This document shows positions 11,780 through 24,329 of a stretch of 64,000 nt of DNA, one piece after another (position 1 is the stretch's first letter; the number at the start of each line of letters is the position of its first letter). The DNA is from Triops longicaudatus (Eukaryota; Arthropoda; Branchiopoda; Notostraca; Triopsidae), in NCBI GenBank assembly GCA_022885665.1, contig JAGQDJ010000101.1, positions 124,001 to 188,000 of the forward strand. The letters are read 5' to 3'. The notes under the pieces are model-generated. The model had not been told where the DNA came from, did not search any database, and saw nothing but the letters and a program-made list of their open reading frames with translations. Both the position numbers and the translations under genes were made by a program.

Positions 11780-14450
11780 CTTTCATTTGCCATCCGGTCC
11801 GCGCAAGGCTCTTCAAACGAGTTTCACAAATTTTCAAATAAAAAAGACGTTCAGTGTCTTTTATCACCGTCATGTATCTCAGCATATTTCAACGCAAACT
11901 TTTTTCTCCTCACTCACAACAAATGAATGCTTATCGCCTTCCTTAAAGGCAAGGAGACTTGCTGAACGTGACAATTTCCTCCCCCAGTGAGGAAGACGGT
12001 AGCGACTTTTCTGGCGTTTTATACCCAGTTATGCTTATCTCAGCCAACTAATGCAACGCCGTAGCTTCCAGTAGGCAATGTATGCAACGCCTTCTCAAGG
12101 AAACGACATGGAAAAAAATAAAACATAAAAACCCGAGACCGAACTTGCACCTAGGGGAAAACGTGTATACATAAAACCCCTGTGGCTTTTTGCCGTAGCA
12201 ATAAACGCTGACTAATACGTTCGGTTTTCGCGTGTCACCCCGTTAAAAAGAAAAATGACCATAAAAATGTTGAGGGAAAAAACTTGTGCATCCTTATTAG
12301 GTTCGACAAGACAAACAAGCTCCCAACAACACCTCTCCTCTCTGTTCTTCCCTTTACACCCACCCGGATCCTACTCTTCCTACCTTTGCTGCTCTCAAAT
12401 CAATTTCGTGAGCTTTGTAAGAAGCCCAACTTGATAGAAATACACGCAAACTGACTTACAGCTCTTGACGTTCAGGGTGGGCGAGAGAGAAAGGAAAAAA
12501 TGCTAACACGCTTTTCTTAAGTTTGCTACAATGCAATTTGGCTCACAAGACCTTGTACCATACCAACCCTTTAAATTTATTTATTTTTTCCTTGGCAAGA
12601 AAGACGAACTTTCGTATAAAGAAGTCCATATCCTCTTCTACACCGCGACACAGAATGTTGAACAACTTGTCGATTTAATCTAAAGCAAACAAGTCATTCC
12701 CACGAAACTTAGCTCATTGAGCAACAAAGCGTATTCGCTCGGCATTCCAGTTTCTAACCAAGAATTTAAAAATTTAAAAAACGGGAAGAATTTTTTTGAG
12801 TCGGGCTCATTACTCACACAGGCGTACAATTGTGACAGGTAGCTTTCATTTTTTCCCTCCCACCTAAAGCTTTGTTGATTCTGAGTGTTTCATTCCATGT
12901 CCTCTGAATGGGTGGAGGTCGTTGTCACGTCACTAGGCTCTTCAATGCCCCCGTCCCCCCTTTTCTCCCGTATACTGGGGCGTTGAATCATGGGTGCTAG
13001 TCACGACAGTTCGTTATCAACGCTCGTTCTCAGTTCTCCATTATATTTGTTTCTCTGTCGCTTTCCTTCATTGGAGCCCCCGGTTACCCTGAGATTCTTA
13101 ATAACGTCAAAACTGGGGAAACTTTATACGCGGACTCTATTAAATGGCTGCCCTATTATATCAAGTATCGGGGACGCTGTAACGTATATAACACTCGCTA
13201 GCTTTTATGTTGAAGAGAACCAGACGCGATATCACGTCTGACAGTTTCCCACTTTTTGACTCCCAAGGCGGAGAAAGGGAGTGTGTGTGTGGGGGGGCCT
13301 CACAGCATCCCGTTTCATTGTTGGCACAGGGGTCTTTTTCTTCCAAGTCCCTTTGAACACATTCGTTTTTAACGATTGTTGGTCCTCGCAGCCATGGATA
13401 CGGTCTCCAACGAAGTGTAGATAACATCTAACCTCGCCAGGGTAACTCATTAACCCCCATGTTTACTTTCTTTAACTCCAATGTCGCATACTGTGAAAAC
13501 GTCAGTCAGGTTTGCTTACTAAAAGCTAGGGAAAAGTGTACGGACAATAGAGATAACGTAAAAAAGCGAAGTTTTATATAAATGCTCCCTCTTATTTTCT
13601 CAACCGAGATAAATATAACAAACTTTTGGAGTTGACAGTGACAAGTTTCGATTGTCCGCATTCCTTTAATAACCGGATTTATGGTTTCTGCTTAGTTAAT
13701 TTGACTCCACCGTATCCCACCCACGTAAAGCTATGCCAGCTTCTAACCACAGCGTTTAGAAGGGCGTTGTCACTGAATTCAGGGTTATTCACCTTAAGTT
13801 CACCGCGTATCACAATTTGTTCCAATAATGGTTTACCGAGAAATATGCTCCTATTAGACCTCCTCACGGGCCTTTACGTAAAGCCACTAAAACTTATCAC
13901 CTACTCGTTTACGAGAGACTACTCACAAACCGCAGGTGACAAGCAGAGAGCTGCCAGTACGCGAAATCTAGCGAGGCTATTGTCATTTACACTCGACCCC
14001 ATATATAAGAGAGTACACAAAACAAACTCAGACACCATATCCCAACACTGAATGCAGAACTGTCTGCAAAACCAACTGTCCTAACTCATGTCCTATAATG
14101 ATCCAACCAGGCCGTAGGAGACTCCAGTGTAAAAGAATCTTCCTCGAATACCGTACAAAGCATGTTGTCTAATGTCTGCACGTAAAACAATTAGTTTCAA
14201 ACCTTTCTCTACAACCATCGACCGTGATATCAGGTTGTCGCTCGTAAGAGGCTTCTTTTTTTCTCTCTCAAATTTGCGACTAACAAAATTTCAAAACACG
14301 ATGTAACAGAAAACCATCTTATTCAATTTAACGGTCTTCACACTTATAACCGGGCCTAACCTTGTTTCACTACACAAATTAACAATCTTTTCGAAGAAAA
14401 TTTTCACGCAATGGATAACTTGGCTAATTCTATTTGGCTTATACCATACA
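11780..14450. other. Non-coding stretch
   Basis: The longest frame (13626-14051, 141 codons, +) has low-complexity, Ser/Thr/Leu-rich content and no recognisable domain, so I treat it as chance. No structured repeat was noticed. Confidence 0.35.
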
Positions 14451-14458
14451 ACTACTCG

Positions 14459-14998
14459 AAGGCTGTTTCCACTGCCATCTTAACACGTGTTACTGCGCAA
14501 ATTAGAGCAGAGTACCGTAATATTTTAGCTTGTTAATACGTTCTTCTGACATCTCCATTTGCAAAGACATAAAATTATCTAAATACGTGTTTGCGAGCGA
14601 AACTAGCACCATAGTCTGCAATATTTTCCTCCGTAACACGTGTTAAGATGGCAGTGGAAACGCAGCCTCAGTGGGAATATAACACCCTTCAGTATTTATA
14701 CACGGGCAAAACGTGCTTATAACACTCATAATTAGCAATATGAGTGTAATGAACAACAATGGACGTAATCTTTACGCATTCACCTGAATATGCATTATTT
14801 TTACATTGCATGTCACTCCCTCTGAGTGTTGACGCGTACGTCCCTCAACTCGCTTCTGCTGTGTTCAACTCTGATCCAAACAAGCCTTCTTCAAACTCCA
14901 CTTTGAACCCGAGTTTGACCAGTGGAAACAGGCGAGTTTAAGGACTCGGATTGAAATCCTACTTCAACCCGGGTTTTAGCAGGCGGTGGAAAAAGCCT
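14459..14998. mobile_element. MITE-like element with nested inverted repeats
   Basis: The left end, AAGGCTGTTTCCACTGCC at 14459-14476, is matched as a reverse complement twice. The inner match at 14633-14668 pairs with 14460-14493 over about 34 bases, with only a two-base insertion. The outer match at 14981-14998 pairs with 16 of 18 bases of the left end. This looks like a non-autonomous DNA transposon in which an inner copy, or a solo end, sits inside or beside a larger element. No clear target duplication was found, so the exact ends and superfamily are uncertain. No transposase is encoded. Confidence 0.6.
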
Positions 14999-15009
14999 TA
15001 GAAGGTGGC

Positions 15010-18000
15010 GCTCCTCTAAGCACGAATACATAAACATGTTCGGGTCTTGCAATGCAATCCCAGGCTCCCGTTTTGTCTATCCGGAAAGCTTATGCAAATA
15101 CGTCCGGCACTTCTTAGCGCACGTCTCATTAACGCTTCACTTAATACCGAACGGCCAAAAGGAAGTAACAAAAGGTAGTAGAAAGGATTACTTTTCTCGC
15201 TTGACAAGGACCATTTCTTTCCTTTCTGTTTCGACTGGAATCACCCAGACATGTTTGTTCTCAAGACACGCAAAGCTTATTTCCTGTCTAACTACCTAAG
15301 AAGACAGAAGCAAAGCAAGTGTACACCCGTGACTGGACTCCCCTTCACCTCGTCGCTTCCTTTACCTTAAGATTTCATACTCCAGGCTTAAGAACAGCGC
15401 GGTACACATACGACCCCCATCACCCCCACTGTCCCCGATTGCGACGTTACGACACAATACTGTTACCTTTCCAGGAGGGGGATAACGGGCAAAATTACCG
15501 ACAGAAAAATCGGTGTTGTTCCTTAACTGACGAAGGTGTTAGCGTTTCCATGCCAACCCCCGACAGCTTACTAAGACAACACACACAGGAGAAGAAGAAA
15601 GAAGACTTAGTTACCTCAGCGAAACAAGAAAAGTAAATCAAAAAGAAATCTCTCCATCTCCTCGTGCCCCGACGTTCATCCAGCAGTTCGGTGTTGCTGA
15701 TACCGTTACCACACAACAGCAACGACTACGGCTTGTTTTTATCCTTGGACCTCCTAAGACATACACATCGCACCCTGAACTCCTAACAATATCTTCTTCG
15801 GGCTTAAGGTCGACTTCATGTCTTAGTTATCCCGACACGTTTCTCCATATATACCATCAACGTTGTAATCTACATCCCACCCAGACGTCAGCCGTAAAGC
15901 TTTTGCCAGTGTCCACAATAAATTACTACTCTCCACATTCTTAGTCTGCAAATTTGATAACAAAAAATCTCCCTCCTCACATTACAAGCTTTTTCGTTTC
16001 ACAAAAATAAACTTTCCCTGTAATCAAATCTGCAAAGTGGTTGCGCCACACCCCTTTTTCTCAGAAACTTCCATCTCCCCCGCCAAAATAACAGCTTTAC
16101 AATCTGATCTAAAAGGTTCCGAAAAAACTACAACAGTGCGAAACACGTCTCTTTCTAACTCATTAATAATTTGCATATGACGCCAAGCTTGCTTCTTCCA
16201 GCTAAACACGCGGAAGATCCCCCTCCCCTTTCTATGAAAAGAGGGTTAGTTTCCTATTGGTGGAAGCGGTACTTGGATAGTAATGCATGAGTATGGATTT
16301 ATCGGACGAGAATGCCGGTTCCCTTTTTTCCTCGTTCATTATTGTCAATAAGAGGGCCCACGCCTTTGTCTTCCGCGCTGTTGAAAGCCGACGACAACTC
16401 CAAAGCTTTGTGTGTGTGAGTATGCATGTGCCATGTGCAGCTCTATCCCATCGCGGACAATGGATCTTTCGAACTCCTCCGCCGCTAATGAGCCCCGTTT
16501 ACACAAAAACAAGAGTATAGACATTACATCTAACACGTCCCCCCTTCTGCCAAGACCATCTAACTTCCCAGTACGACAAAAAAGAACTGACAAAAAAGAA
16601 AAATAACGAGAAACAATAGAAAGGTCGACTTACTTGTTTGTGTGAAAATAGCCTTCTTAACGCTTTGATCTGGCGACGAGACCTTTATCCGTTATATTAA
16701 AACCAGCATCAGGCTTTCGGACGCGTGGCACTTTTTCTGATAGGGGAAGTCCAGCTAGCGTGTGAAGCATTTTTCTTTTTGGAACTCAATTGTCAATTGA
16801 TTGATATGTCGGAAGTCTTTGGCGCTCGTGATCGAAAACTAAGCGGGTACTATTAATGCGGAGCTGGTGTGTGTAGGCCCATGAGTCCATTTTCGTGTTC
16901 CAACATAGTTGTGGCCAGCAAAGCAGGAACCCCAACAGGAAGCCTCCAGTGCCTCAATTTTCGCTGGCCCCCACCACCCCCTTTCTTCCTAATGCACGCC
17001 ACGTGCATGGAATAGGTTCAGCACGCATGGAAGCGAAAGCCCTTGGGTTACAGGGAAGCAAAATCACTAGTCCATCAAATCCCCAAGCCTCTCAGGTAAT
17101 CTGGAAGATGAAAAATAAGAACAATCGGACGATAAGTAAATGAATACAGACGCAGCTGTTGAACACAAGAGCCATATTTGTTATTTCGAGTCGCGTATTT
17201 TTTCCATGTCGAGGAATCATAACAAACTGAACGAAAATTTCGTGTTGATCAACTTCACGCTGCAGAGCTCAGGAAGAAAAAGTGAAAGAGAAAAAGACAA
17301 GATTTTTCGTCCCTTTTTTTAAAAAGAGTTTACTGTAACAATCTGAACTTTGGCCCTGGGAGAGGAAAGTAACCAACAAAAATACCCGTAGCAGTAACAA
17401 AGAATACGTGCCCAAACTTGGATCGTTAGTGATGATTATCGCCTGAAAAAGCGTCACGACCGACACAATCGATCATTTGAACCTTAGAGCGACCTATTTT
17501 GTCCCCCCTTTCCATTCTTTTATGTCAATTTTACCGAAACGAAAATTACAATACTCGAGTCTCAAGATGGGTGCAGCTCCTGGGGAGGAATGCTCACTAA
17601 ACATCGCGAGAGAACTTGACGAGCACAGAACGTCAACTGCAATGCGGAGTAGAAAGAACACTGGACTGCGTTCCTGCCCAGTTGATACATGCAAACATGC
17701 GCTTTCTTGGGGGTTTCCCTTCTCGCGCATTGTTTATGGTACCCCATACTCGAAAGGCAGGGTTGGTGACGTTCTTGGGTTTTACGTTAAAGGGCGTCAT
17801 TTACATGAGCAACCTGTTATTGTGCAGCTCGCCAATTTAGAAAATGCCCAGCGCACATAACCACTTCCATGTTATGCGCTGTAATGAACAAGGGTGACTA
17901 ATTACATCAATGAACTATATTAACTGAGGGAATCCAACACCTGAAATATAACATCCTAACACTATCAACCGCATATTCCGTAAAAATTACTACGAATCCT

Positions 18001-18550
18001 GAACGTATGTAATGAATTTTAATCCAATTTTCGATCGCGTTTGCTTGCAATATTTCTGTCCTGGAAGTTCGGATACAAACCACAAATAAATAGCATGACA
18101 AGTCCTACCACGATTAAACTATACGATACTTTTCTAGAAATTCTTCTCTTATAACAGAATAGTAACAATCAGGCAGTCGAATTCATTACTAGAGAATGGT
18201 TTAGAGTAACTCTCCGACCTTTGGATTCACTGCAACCTGTTTTGAGTTGTTTCCCCCCCCCCCAAAAAAAAGCGTACAAACCCCACAGAAATCGCAGGCA
18301 GTCAAGACTTATAGGGCACTTTAATTTCACCGCAAACAAAAAAGAACTTCTCCGAAAAATAGGCACCACTATGAAATCTTCGTTATATTCGATTGTTCTG
18401 TCCAACAGAATAACGTTGTCCAGATTACAAAGTTCGGGTACAGGCTCCTACAAAACCACACGACGACTCGCGTCCTAATTTACTGCGGCAAACTAATTTC
18501 ATTGTTAATCGAAAAACCTGGCGCCGTAATGTCGACATTAATATTATTTG
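15010..18550. other. Non-coding stretch
   Basis: Frames up to 127 codons (17477-17860, +) occur without recognisable domains or splice context. A short palindrome, TCAATTGTCAATTGA, lies at about 16787. No other structure was noted. Confidence 0.35.
18253..18271. repeat. Homopolymer tract C(11)A(8)
   Basis: A short poly-C run is followed by poly-A, similar in form to the longer tract at 9978-10021. Confidence 0.7.
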
Positions 18551-18559
18551 CTTTTACAG

Positions 18560-18708
18560 ATTCTCTTTGTCCCAGCACCACCGATCTCTTGCGCTAATGA
18601 TACCATCTTGACAGAAAACCATCGATATCGCCCGGGCACCTTCTTATTTGGTGGAGTCCGTTCAAAGAAGAATACAGACTTATACACCGTAGGAGGGCGT
18701 ATTGTATG
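18560..18708 (+). CDS. Possible internal exon, unidentified
   Basis: A clean acceptor (TTTGCTTTTACAG) opens a 50-codon frame that ends at a donor-like TG/GTAAAC. If unspliced it stops at TAA 18710-18712. The peptide is Gly/Pro-containing and polar with a run of small residues near the end (YTVGGRIVW). I do not recognise it. The donor is weaker than consensus. Confidence 0.22.
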
Positions 18709-18719
18709 GTAAACGTCTT

Positions 18720-21220
18720 AATAATCGTGCAGCGCCGAAAATTCCCCTGGCATTCTTAATTTTTCTAAAAATTAAATTCTACTTTATTGTCTCGCTAGCT
18801 CTCAACCCCCTTATTTATTTATTTTATGTCTGAGCAATATCGAATGTTTTATCACCAGCGTTCAACTTTTTTCAGGCGCTCCCCACGTTTGAAATACGGC
18901 TTAGCGTTTGGCGCAAAGCACTTTATTCTATCGACCTTTCTTATGATATATATTACATCACTTGATACTTTCACAGAATCAACGACTCGTTAATGCACGA
19001 GCAGCGAAGCTTTCGCAGATGGATGCTTTCGGCTCCTCCAATACACCTAACGTTCACACTTAACAATATACTGTGTAACCATACCATTAAAAAGAAAACG
19101 CTATGTGCCGTGCCAAGCCCCTTCCCTAAAAGCATTGTGCACTCTTGTAATGCAACTTCCATGTCCGAAACAATACCTCCCATTGTTCGCCCTCCAAACT
19201 TGCAGACACGAGAAACTTTTATGTCTTCAACGCCCCGCAATCGTTTCAATTTCCGCCCCTAGGTAACAAAAAGGCAGCCAAGCTTTTAATTTTTCGTGAC
19301 AAAATCCGTCAAAACTTGCACCACACAAACACACTGCAACAGTCGTCGTCGTCACAAACGCTCAACTTGTTGTGAGTGTCCAAGTTGTTTGTTGCTAACA
19401 ATGCAAACTCGTCCCCAGGATTGAGGCCAGGCCTGTTCCAATGACGTGAGCTCCCGATGTGGCAGTCCAAGTTGCTCGACGCCAACTAAAAGGTCTGCTG
19501 ACTCAAAATCGCTCTTTGTGGGGACTGTTTTCTTGACTCCCGCGGAGTTTTCGTCATTCCTCCTTTGTCTTTTTCTCTTTCGTATTTCGCTTCCTCCCTA
19601 TTCCTATCGCTCCGATAATGCGAAACACTGAATGCCAAGAGGAGGATGATAAAAAGGACGTCAACACTAAAAAGGGGAAAAGGTTCATCATGCTAGACTT
19701 GGTAATTGCAGGTTTATGGCAGCGTGACACTGGAAGAGACACCCTTCCGGTCTTGTGCTGCTTTTAACTGTCCGCCTCTTTTCTCCTTCTTTGTTAGCCA
19801 ATCTCCCGCCCCATGCTAACCCCCACCCACCCCCGAGAAACCTCTTAAAACGCATCCCACCGTTACTGTCAAGTTCTTTTTAGTGTACCGTTGGACTTCC
19901 TATTACGCCGTCTATTACAACGCTGCTACCCATCACAGTGTCTGCTCACTGCAATGCATCAATGCAATTATAAAACCTTTTGCGCCTCATTACCTTGTCC
20001 GTGTCTGGGCAAGTTATCTTCACAATTTATTGTTCTTCCCCCAGCAAAGAACGTTTGATTGTTCTCCACCCATTTCTACGGATCCACTGATTTACTTTTT
20101 TTCGTCCAATAGTGTACTTTACCGTTTTACTCTCCTTAATTTACCCCAACACCCTGCCCCCTCTCAAAGATCGGAAATCACCCCCTACCGGAAGGGAAAA
20201 AACGCCTTAAACCAATTCCGAAACTTTCGGATGCTTCATTACACTAACTTTTGTTAGAGTTACGATTCAGTCTCAGTTGCAAAAAACCTCAGCACACACA
20301 AAAGAAGTACCGCGAACTTGGGGATCAATAGCCTTAACCCAAAAATACCGTCCATGAAGGAAAAAAGAAGAAAGTCGGTCGTGAGTGACACAACGTCGGG
20401 AATGCGAACCTTTACCGCTGCGCAAGTTCAAGCACGCAGTTCCCGCTGATATAAATCTTCATTGTTACCCAAGTGCCGTGCACTCAAGCTATCGCTCCTG
20501 TCTCAACTCACTTTGTAAGTACAAATTGGCTAGTTCTTTTGCCACAAGTCCTCCAAAAAGCTATATTAATCGTGCCGAGGCTGACGCACCTTCGAACACT
20601 TAACTTCCTTAGAAGACTTGCATTAATATTTTTTGCTAAGTGAAGGTAAGCCGATAAATTCGAGCCGATCTTTCGTTAATTAGTTATTTATGATTAGGCT
20701 ACTTAAGCTATGGTTTGTTTGTCCTGTAAAGCTACTAAAGACGTTTAATGTTTAATTAATTCTGTTAACTGTCACGAAGGTGAATCAAACTCTAAAAGCT
20801 CGCCACGACCTTTATAGTTTCGCAAATACGTTTTTCTCTCAAGACTATATCTAACTTACAAAGTGACTAACGAATATTTTAGCTTCATGAATCCGTACGA
20901 TTTTATGGAAACTTTTAGGATAAATTGCTACCAACGCAAAAATACGATGTCGGTTTGAGATTGGTAACCAACTTCTGTAAAATACTAAAACGTTACATTT
21001 CTCTTCCTCGGGTCGTAATCATCTGAAGAAACAAACAAATCAATGGTATTAAGTTTACGACTGGAGAAACCGGAAAGTGCGGCTCAGAACTTGGCGCTCA
21101 CGTTCTTTGTGGTATTTTCTTCAGGTTCTCATGTGACATGTTTCTTGTTCCTTTTTTTATGAAAGGTGACCAATAAAAAGGAAATGGCGGTTGTTGCTGT
21201 GACTAGCAAAGGGAATTAAG
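18720..21220. other. Non-coding stretch
   Basis: Only frames of chance length. The donor-like GTAAGT at about 20515 follows a 20-codon open stretch without any acceptor AG, so it was not called an exon. Confidence 0.35.
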
Positions 21221-21249
21221 AAGAAGTTAAAGGGCTTTCTCCTGTCTCT

Positions 21250-21272
21250 TATAAACCCCTCGTGGGTTTATA
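21250..21272. repeat. 9-bp perfect hairpin
   Basis: TATAAACCC and GGGTTTATA flank a five-base loop, CTCGT. It lies inside an 87-codon minus-strand frame (21227-21490) that I do not otherwise support. The function is unknown. Confidence 0.55.
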
Positions 21273-21499
21273 TCATACTTGCTTCTAATGCTGCTGTGGT
21301 TGCTCATGCAGCACATGCAACTGCGCAGTGCCCTTAGCTCGAGCCCATCATCATCATCAGGCGAAATCGTTTCGTGGGCAAGACACAGTATGCTCCGTGT
21401 AACCCAACTATTACTGCTATCATAAGTTTTTTCTATCATACTTCGTATGTGTGTATGCAATTCTACTAACGTGGTAAACTTTGAAGACATACGGAATAA

Positions 21500-23540
21500 T
21501 CATTTACCATTAACCATTTAAGTTGGGAGTTCCCGTCCCTTTTTTTTTGTGTTTTTACCCGGTGGTCTTTCATTTAGGATGCCCTCCTTTTTTCCCCCAA
21601 GTCTGGTCTTGAGCTCCCACGTTTTCTTGCATAATGGACGTCAGTTTGTCACATGACAATACAATATTCCTCGTTTTCCCGGAGCCAGAGCATTACCATG
21701 AGCTTTTTCGTCCCCGCAAGGCAACATGTCAAAAAGTGTGGGAAAAGGTACAAGCTAAGTGAAATGCAACTTGTTCCTTAATATCTCAACGAGACCATGA
21801 TACAATTGCTAATGAATTTCCTTGTTGTTGCCTTTTCTTTGTTACCGTGCAAAACCCCAATCTACCCCTTGTCCCCTTTTCGGGGAAAAAATTAACAATG
21901 TAGGATTCCAGATCATGATAACCGACTAGCACGTAGAGTGAAAAAAGTAGCCAGTTTTACCTGACGCTTAAGTCACGTCGAGTTACCTTTTTAATTACCA
22001 AGGGTGCGCTATCTTTTTTTTCAGATCCATTACTGCAGGAAATTTCCCGGTTTAGAATGAAGGCAAGGAGTAAAAAGTAACTAGGAAAATTAGTATGTGA
22101 TCGCGTCACACCAAGGAGAGAAAAGAAAAAGTTTCGTGCACAGAATACAGGCGAATGAACCGGACCTGGGGAAGTTTGGGAGTTTAAACGTGTGTGTACA
22201 AAAAACAAACCTCAGACTTGCTCCATATATTTGATGAATTTTAGAGCTTATGGCTGCTAACTGCAAGCCCGACTGTGCTAAAAACTAAAACACCTGGGTC
22301 ATGGGGATTTCTTTTTCTTTTTGGTTATTTTTAACATGTATAATCTTGCTCACGAATCTTGGCCGACTCACGAATCTTGTGAACTGACGCTGAAAGGGCC
22401 AACGCGCTGAACTTATTCGGACGGCGCTCAGCGTTCTCTTGAGCTATGGACTTCATACTGTCCCATAAATTTCCACCCCAATAAGGCGTATTCCATTGGC
22501 TTTTACCGCTTGGAACGTCACCGATGTAACTTTCTAAGCTAGGCTACTGTTTATTTACATTTGAGCGTGGTTATGTGAAGTGTTTTTTGTATTTTATTTA
22601 TAAAATGCGGTGAATTTCTGTTTTATTTTTCTTCGATTTGTTTAAAATATATTAAAACTCGAACTGGAAAAGTTCTTTAGCCTGTGTACCACCAATATCC
22701 GAAAAATACATTCAAGACTACTTTTCCCACTTGCGCTTAGGAAAAGACATTTGTTTAGAAGTTCCATTTTTCTTGCAGAATAATAAGTTACTGGAGTCTG
22801 AAACAAAAATTATGTCAAAAGCCAAAATTGCTTGCACGCAAAGCGCTGTAAAAATGCTACAAATGATTTCAAAATCGTTGTTGCTTCCGAAGTCTATGCT
22901 CTGTTCACTCCACTTTTGCTCACTCTTTTGTTACTTGCTTCTTCCCTTGTCCTTTCTTACTCCACTTGTCGATATTAAATAATCTTTCATAAATACGTGA
23001 ATGATGATGTATACGTCACGATCAGATGTAAATAAACACTAGCCTAGCTTAGAAAGTTTCGTCGGTGGCTCTTCAAGCGGTGAAAGCACACGGAATACGC
23101 CCTATAAAGCCAGCTCACGATGGTACACGTTCTCTGTTACTTTATGGTGATCGCACTACTCCGCCATGCTTGTAAATAATTCAAATGGCTAAGGGTCATA
23201 TCCCCCGTTGAACAAACATAATTTCAACCATCCCAAAACGCTAATATTTGATCGGAGAAAAAGCGTCCTGACTCCCATCTGACCTCCTAAAAAGATCTTC
23301 AAACCACGAAACATACCCTGCAGAAATTTGCCCAAAGGATTAGAAACCTTAATCAAACGACGTACAATGTGGACGCGTGTACGACTTAAGGTATTGAAAG
23401 CTGCCATTTTCGTTAGGCTTTTAACCTGTTGGTTAGCAAATTTCAAGGTCGACTCTGAGCTATTTTTATAATAAATGTTCTGCAAGCAGTAACCGACCAA
23501 TTATTCTTACGGCACTAACGACCACGGAATAGTCTATATT
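21500..23540. other. Non-coding stretch
   Basis: No supported exon. A 103-codon minus-strand frame at 23189-23500 and an 83-codon plus-strand frame at 22731-22982 are of chance length. Confidence 0.35.
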
Positions 23541-23545
23541 TGCAG

Positions 23546-23693
23546 GGATTCAAATGGATATTATCCAAGTGCTTGGAACACGACATGACATCCCCTGGAA
23601 CCATAGTCATGTGACGACCATAAAGAAAGTTATAGTTAGCAGGGGCACTAGTGCAGCGCTTTTGTCCCCTGATTTACCCCCAATTCATCTTAC
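23546..23693 (+). CDS. Possible internal exon (148 bp), unidentified
   Basis: The acceptor TATATTTGCAG and the donor TTAC/GTGAGT are both strong. One frame is open across all 148 bases (two bases, 48 codons, two bases) and contains an ATG at 23554 that could also be a start. The peptide mixes Ile/Val with His/Arg/Lys and ends in a Pro-rich segment (SPDLPPIHL). No family is recognised. The candidate terminal exon at 24271 is in an incompatible phase for its best frame, so I do not join them. Confidence 0.25.
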
Positions 23694-23840
23694 GTGAGTT
23701 GCATTGGTTGACACGAAATGAAAACCCCAACGATAGCTACTACAACCTGGAAGTTACATGTGAAGTTCTCAAAATTTGGCCCAGGTTGGGTAGTCGCGAA
23801 AACGTTACTAAAACTGAGGGTAAACGTTACTTTTCTTCTA

Positions 23841-23852
23841 CCCCCCCCCCCC
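23841..23852. repeat. Poly-C tract (12)
   Basis: A homopolymer run within otherwise unremarkable sequence. Confidence 0.7.
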
Positions 23853-24270
23853 TACCCTTCGATTCCTAGTTTTCCTATTCTAACCAAACTTAACCTAACC
23901 TACTTCAACTCATTGTACCACGTTTTAACGCACTTCATCCCGACACGTCTATGAAAACCATGGGAAAGTTAAAGGAAAGATGGGTCAGCTATGTTACGTT
24001 TAAGACAAGCCCAAGTTGAAAATATATATTCGATTGTTTCGTGCAGTTTGCACCTATTAAAAGCGCTTTTGAAACATGCAAATCGAGGATAAGTGGAGGT
24101 ACAGAAGAAAAGTGCCGCTACCAGTATCTGAGGAAAGTCTAATTAGAAAATATATGGGTTATACGGTTAAGTAGGCACACCAATCTGGATGTACGGGTAA
24201 GTTGCATAGTTCAGGTTGAGTTTACGTCCTCAGGTCTTAGACTCTGCTGTTTTCGGAACTTTTTCTGCAG

Positions 24271-24326
24271 TCAAACTAGGCAAGGAAATTCGCGTCTCTG
24301 CATTAAAGCAGCGTAAAAAGGCTTAG
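24271..24326 (+). CDS. Possible short terminal exon, unidentified
   Basis: An excellent acceptor (GAACTTTTTCTGCAG) is followed by two bases and 17 codons ending in a Lys/Arg-rich tail (SALKQRKKA) and a TAG. Other frames stop at once (TAG at 24277) or after 14 codons. It is short, so support is mainly the acceptor. Confidence 0.15.
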
Positions 24327-24329
24327 GTA

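Noticed and set aside
13626..14051. 141-codon open frame (+)
   Set aside because: No domain, no splice support, and a composition typical of translated non-coding DNA.
21242..21253. CTGTCTCTTATA, resembling the Tn5 mosaic end used in sequencing adapters
   Set aside because: Only 12 bases match and the next bases diverge from the adapter. The sequence continues as ordinary genomic DNA on both sides.
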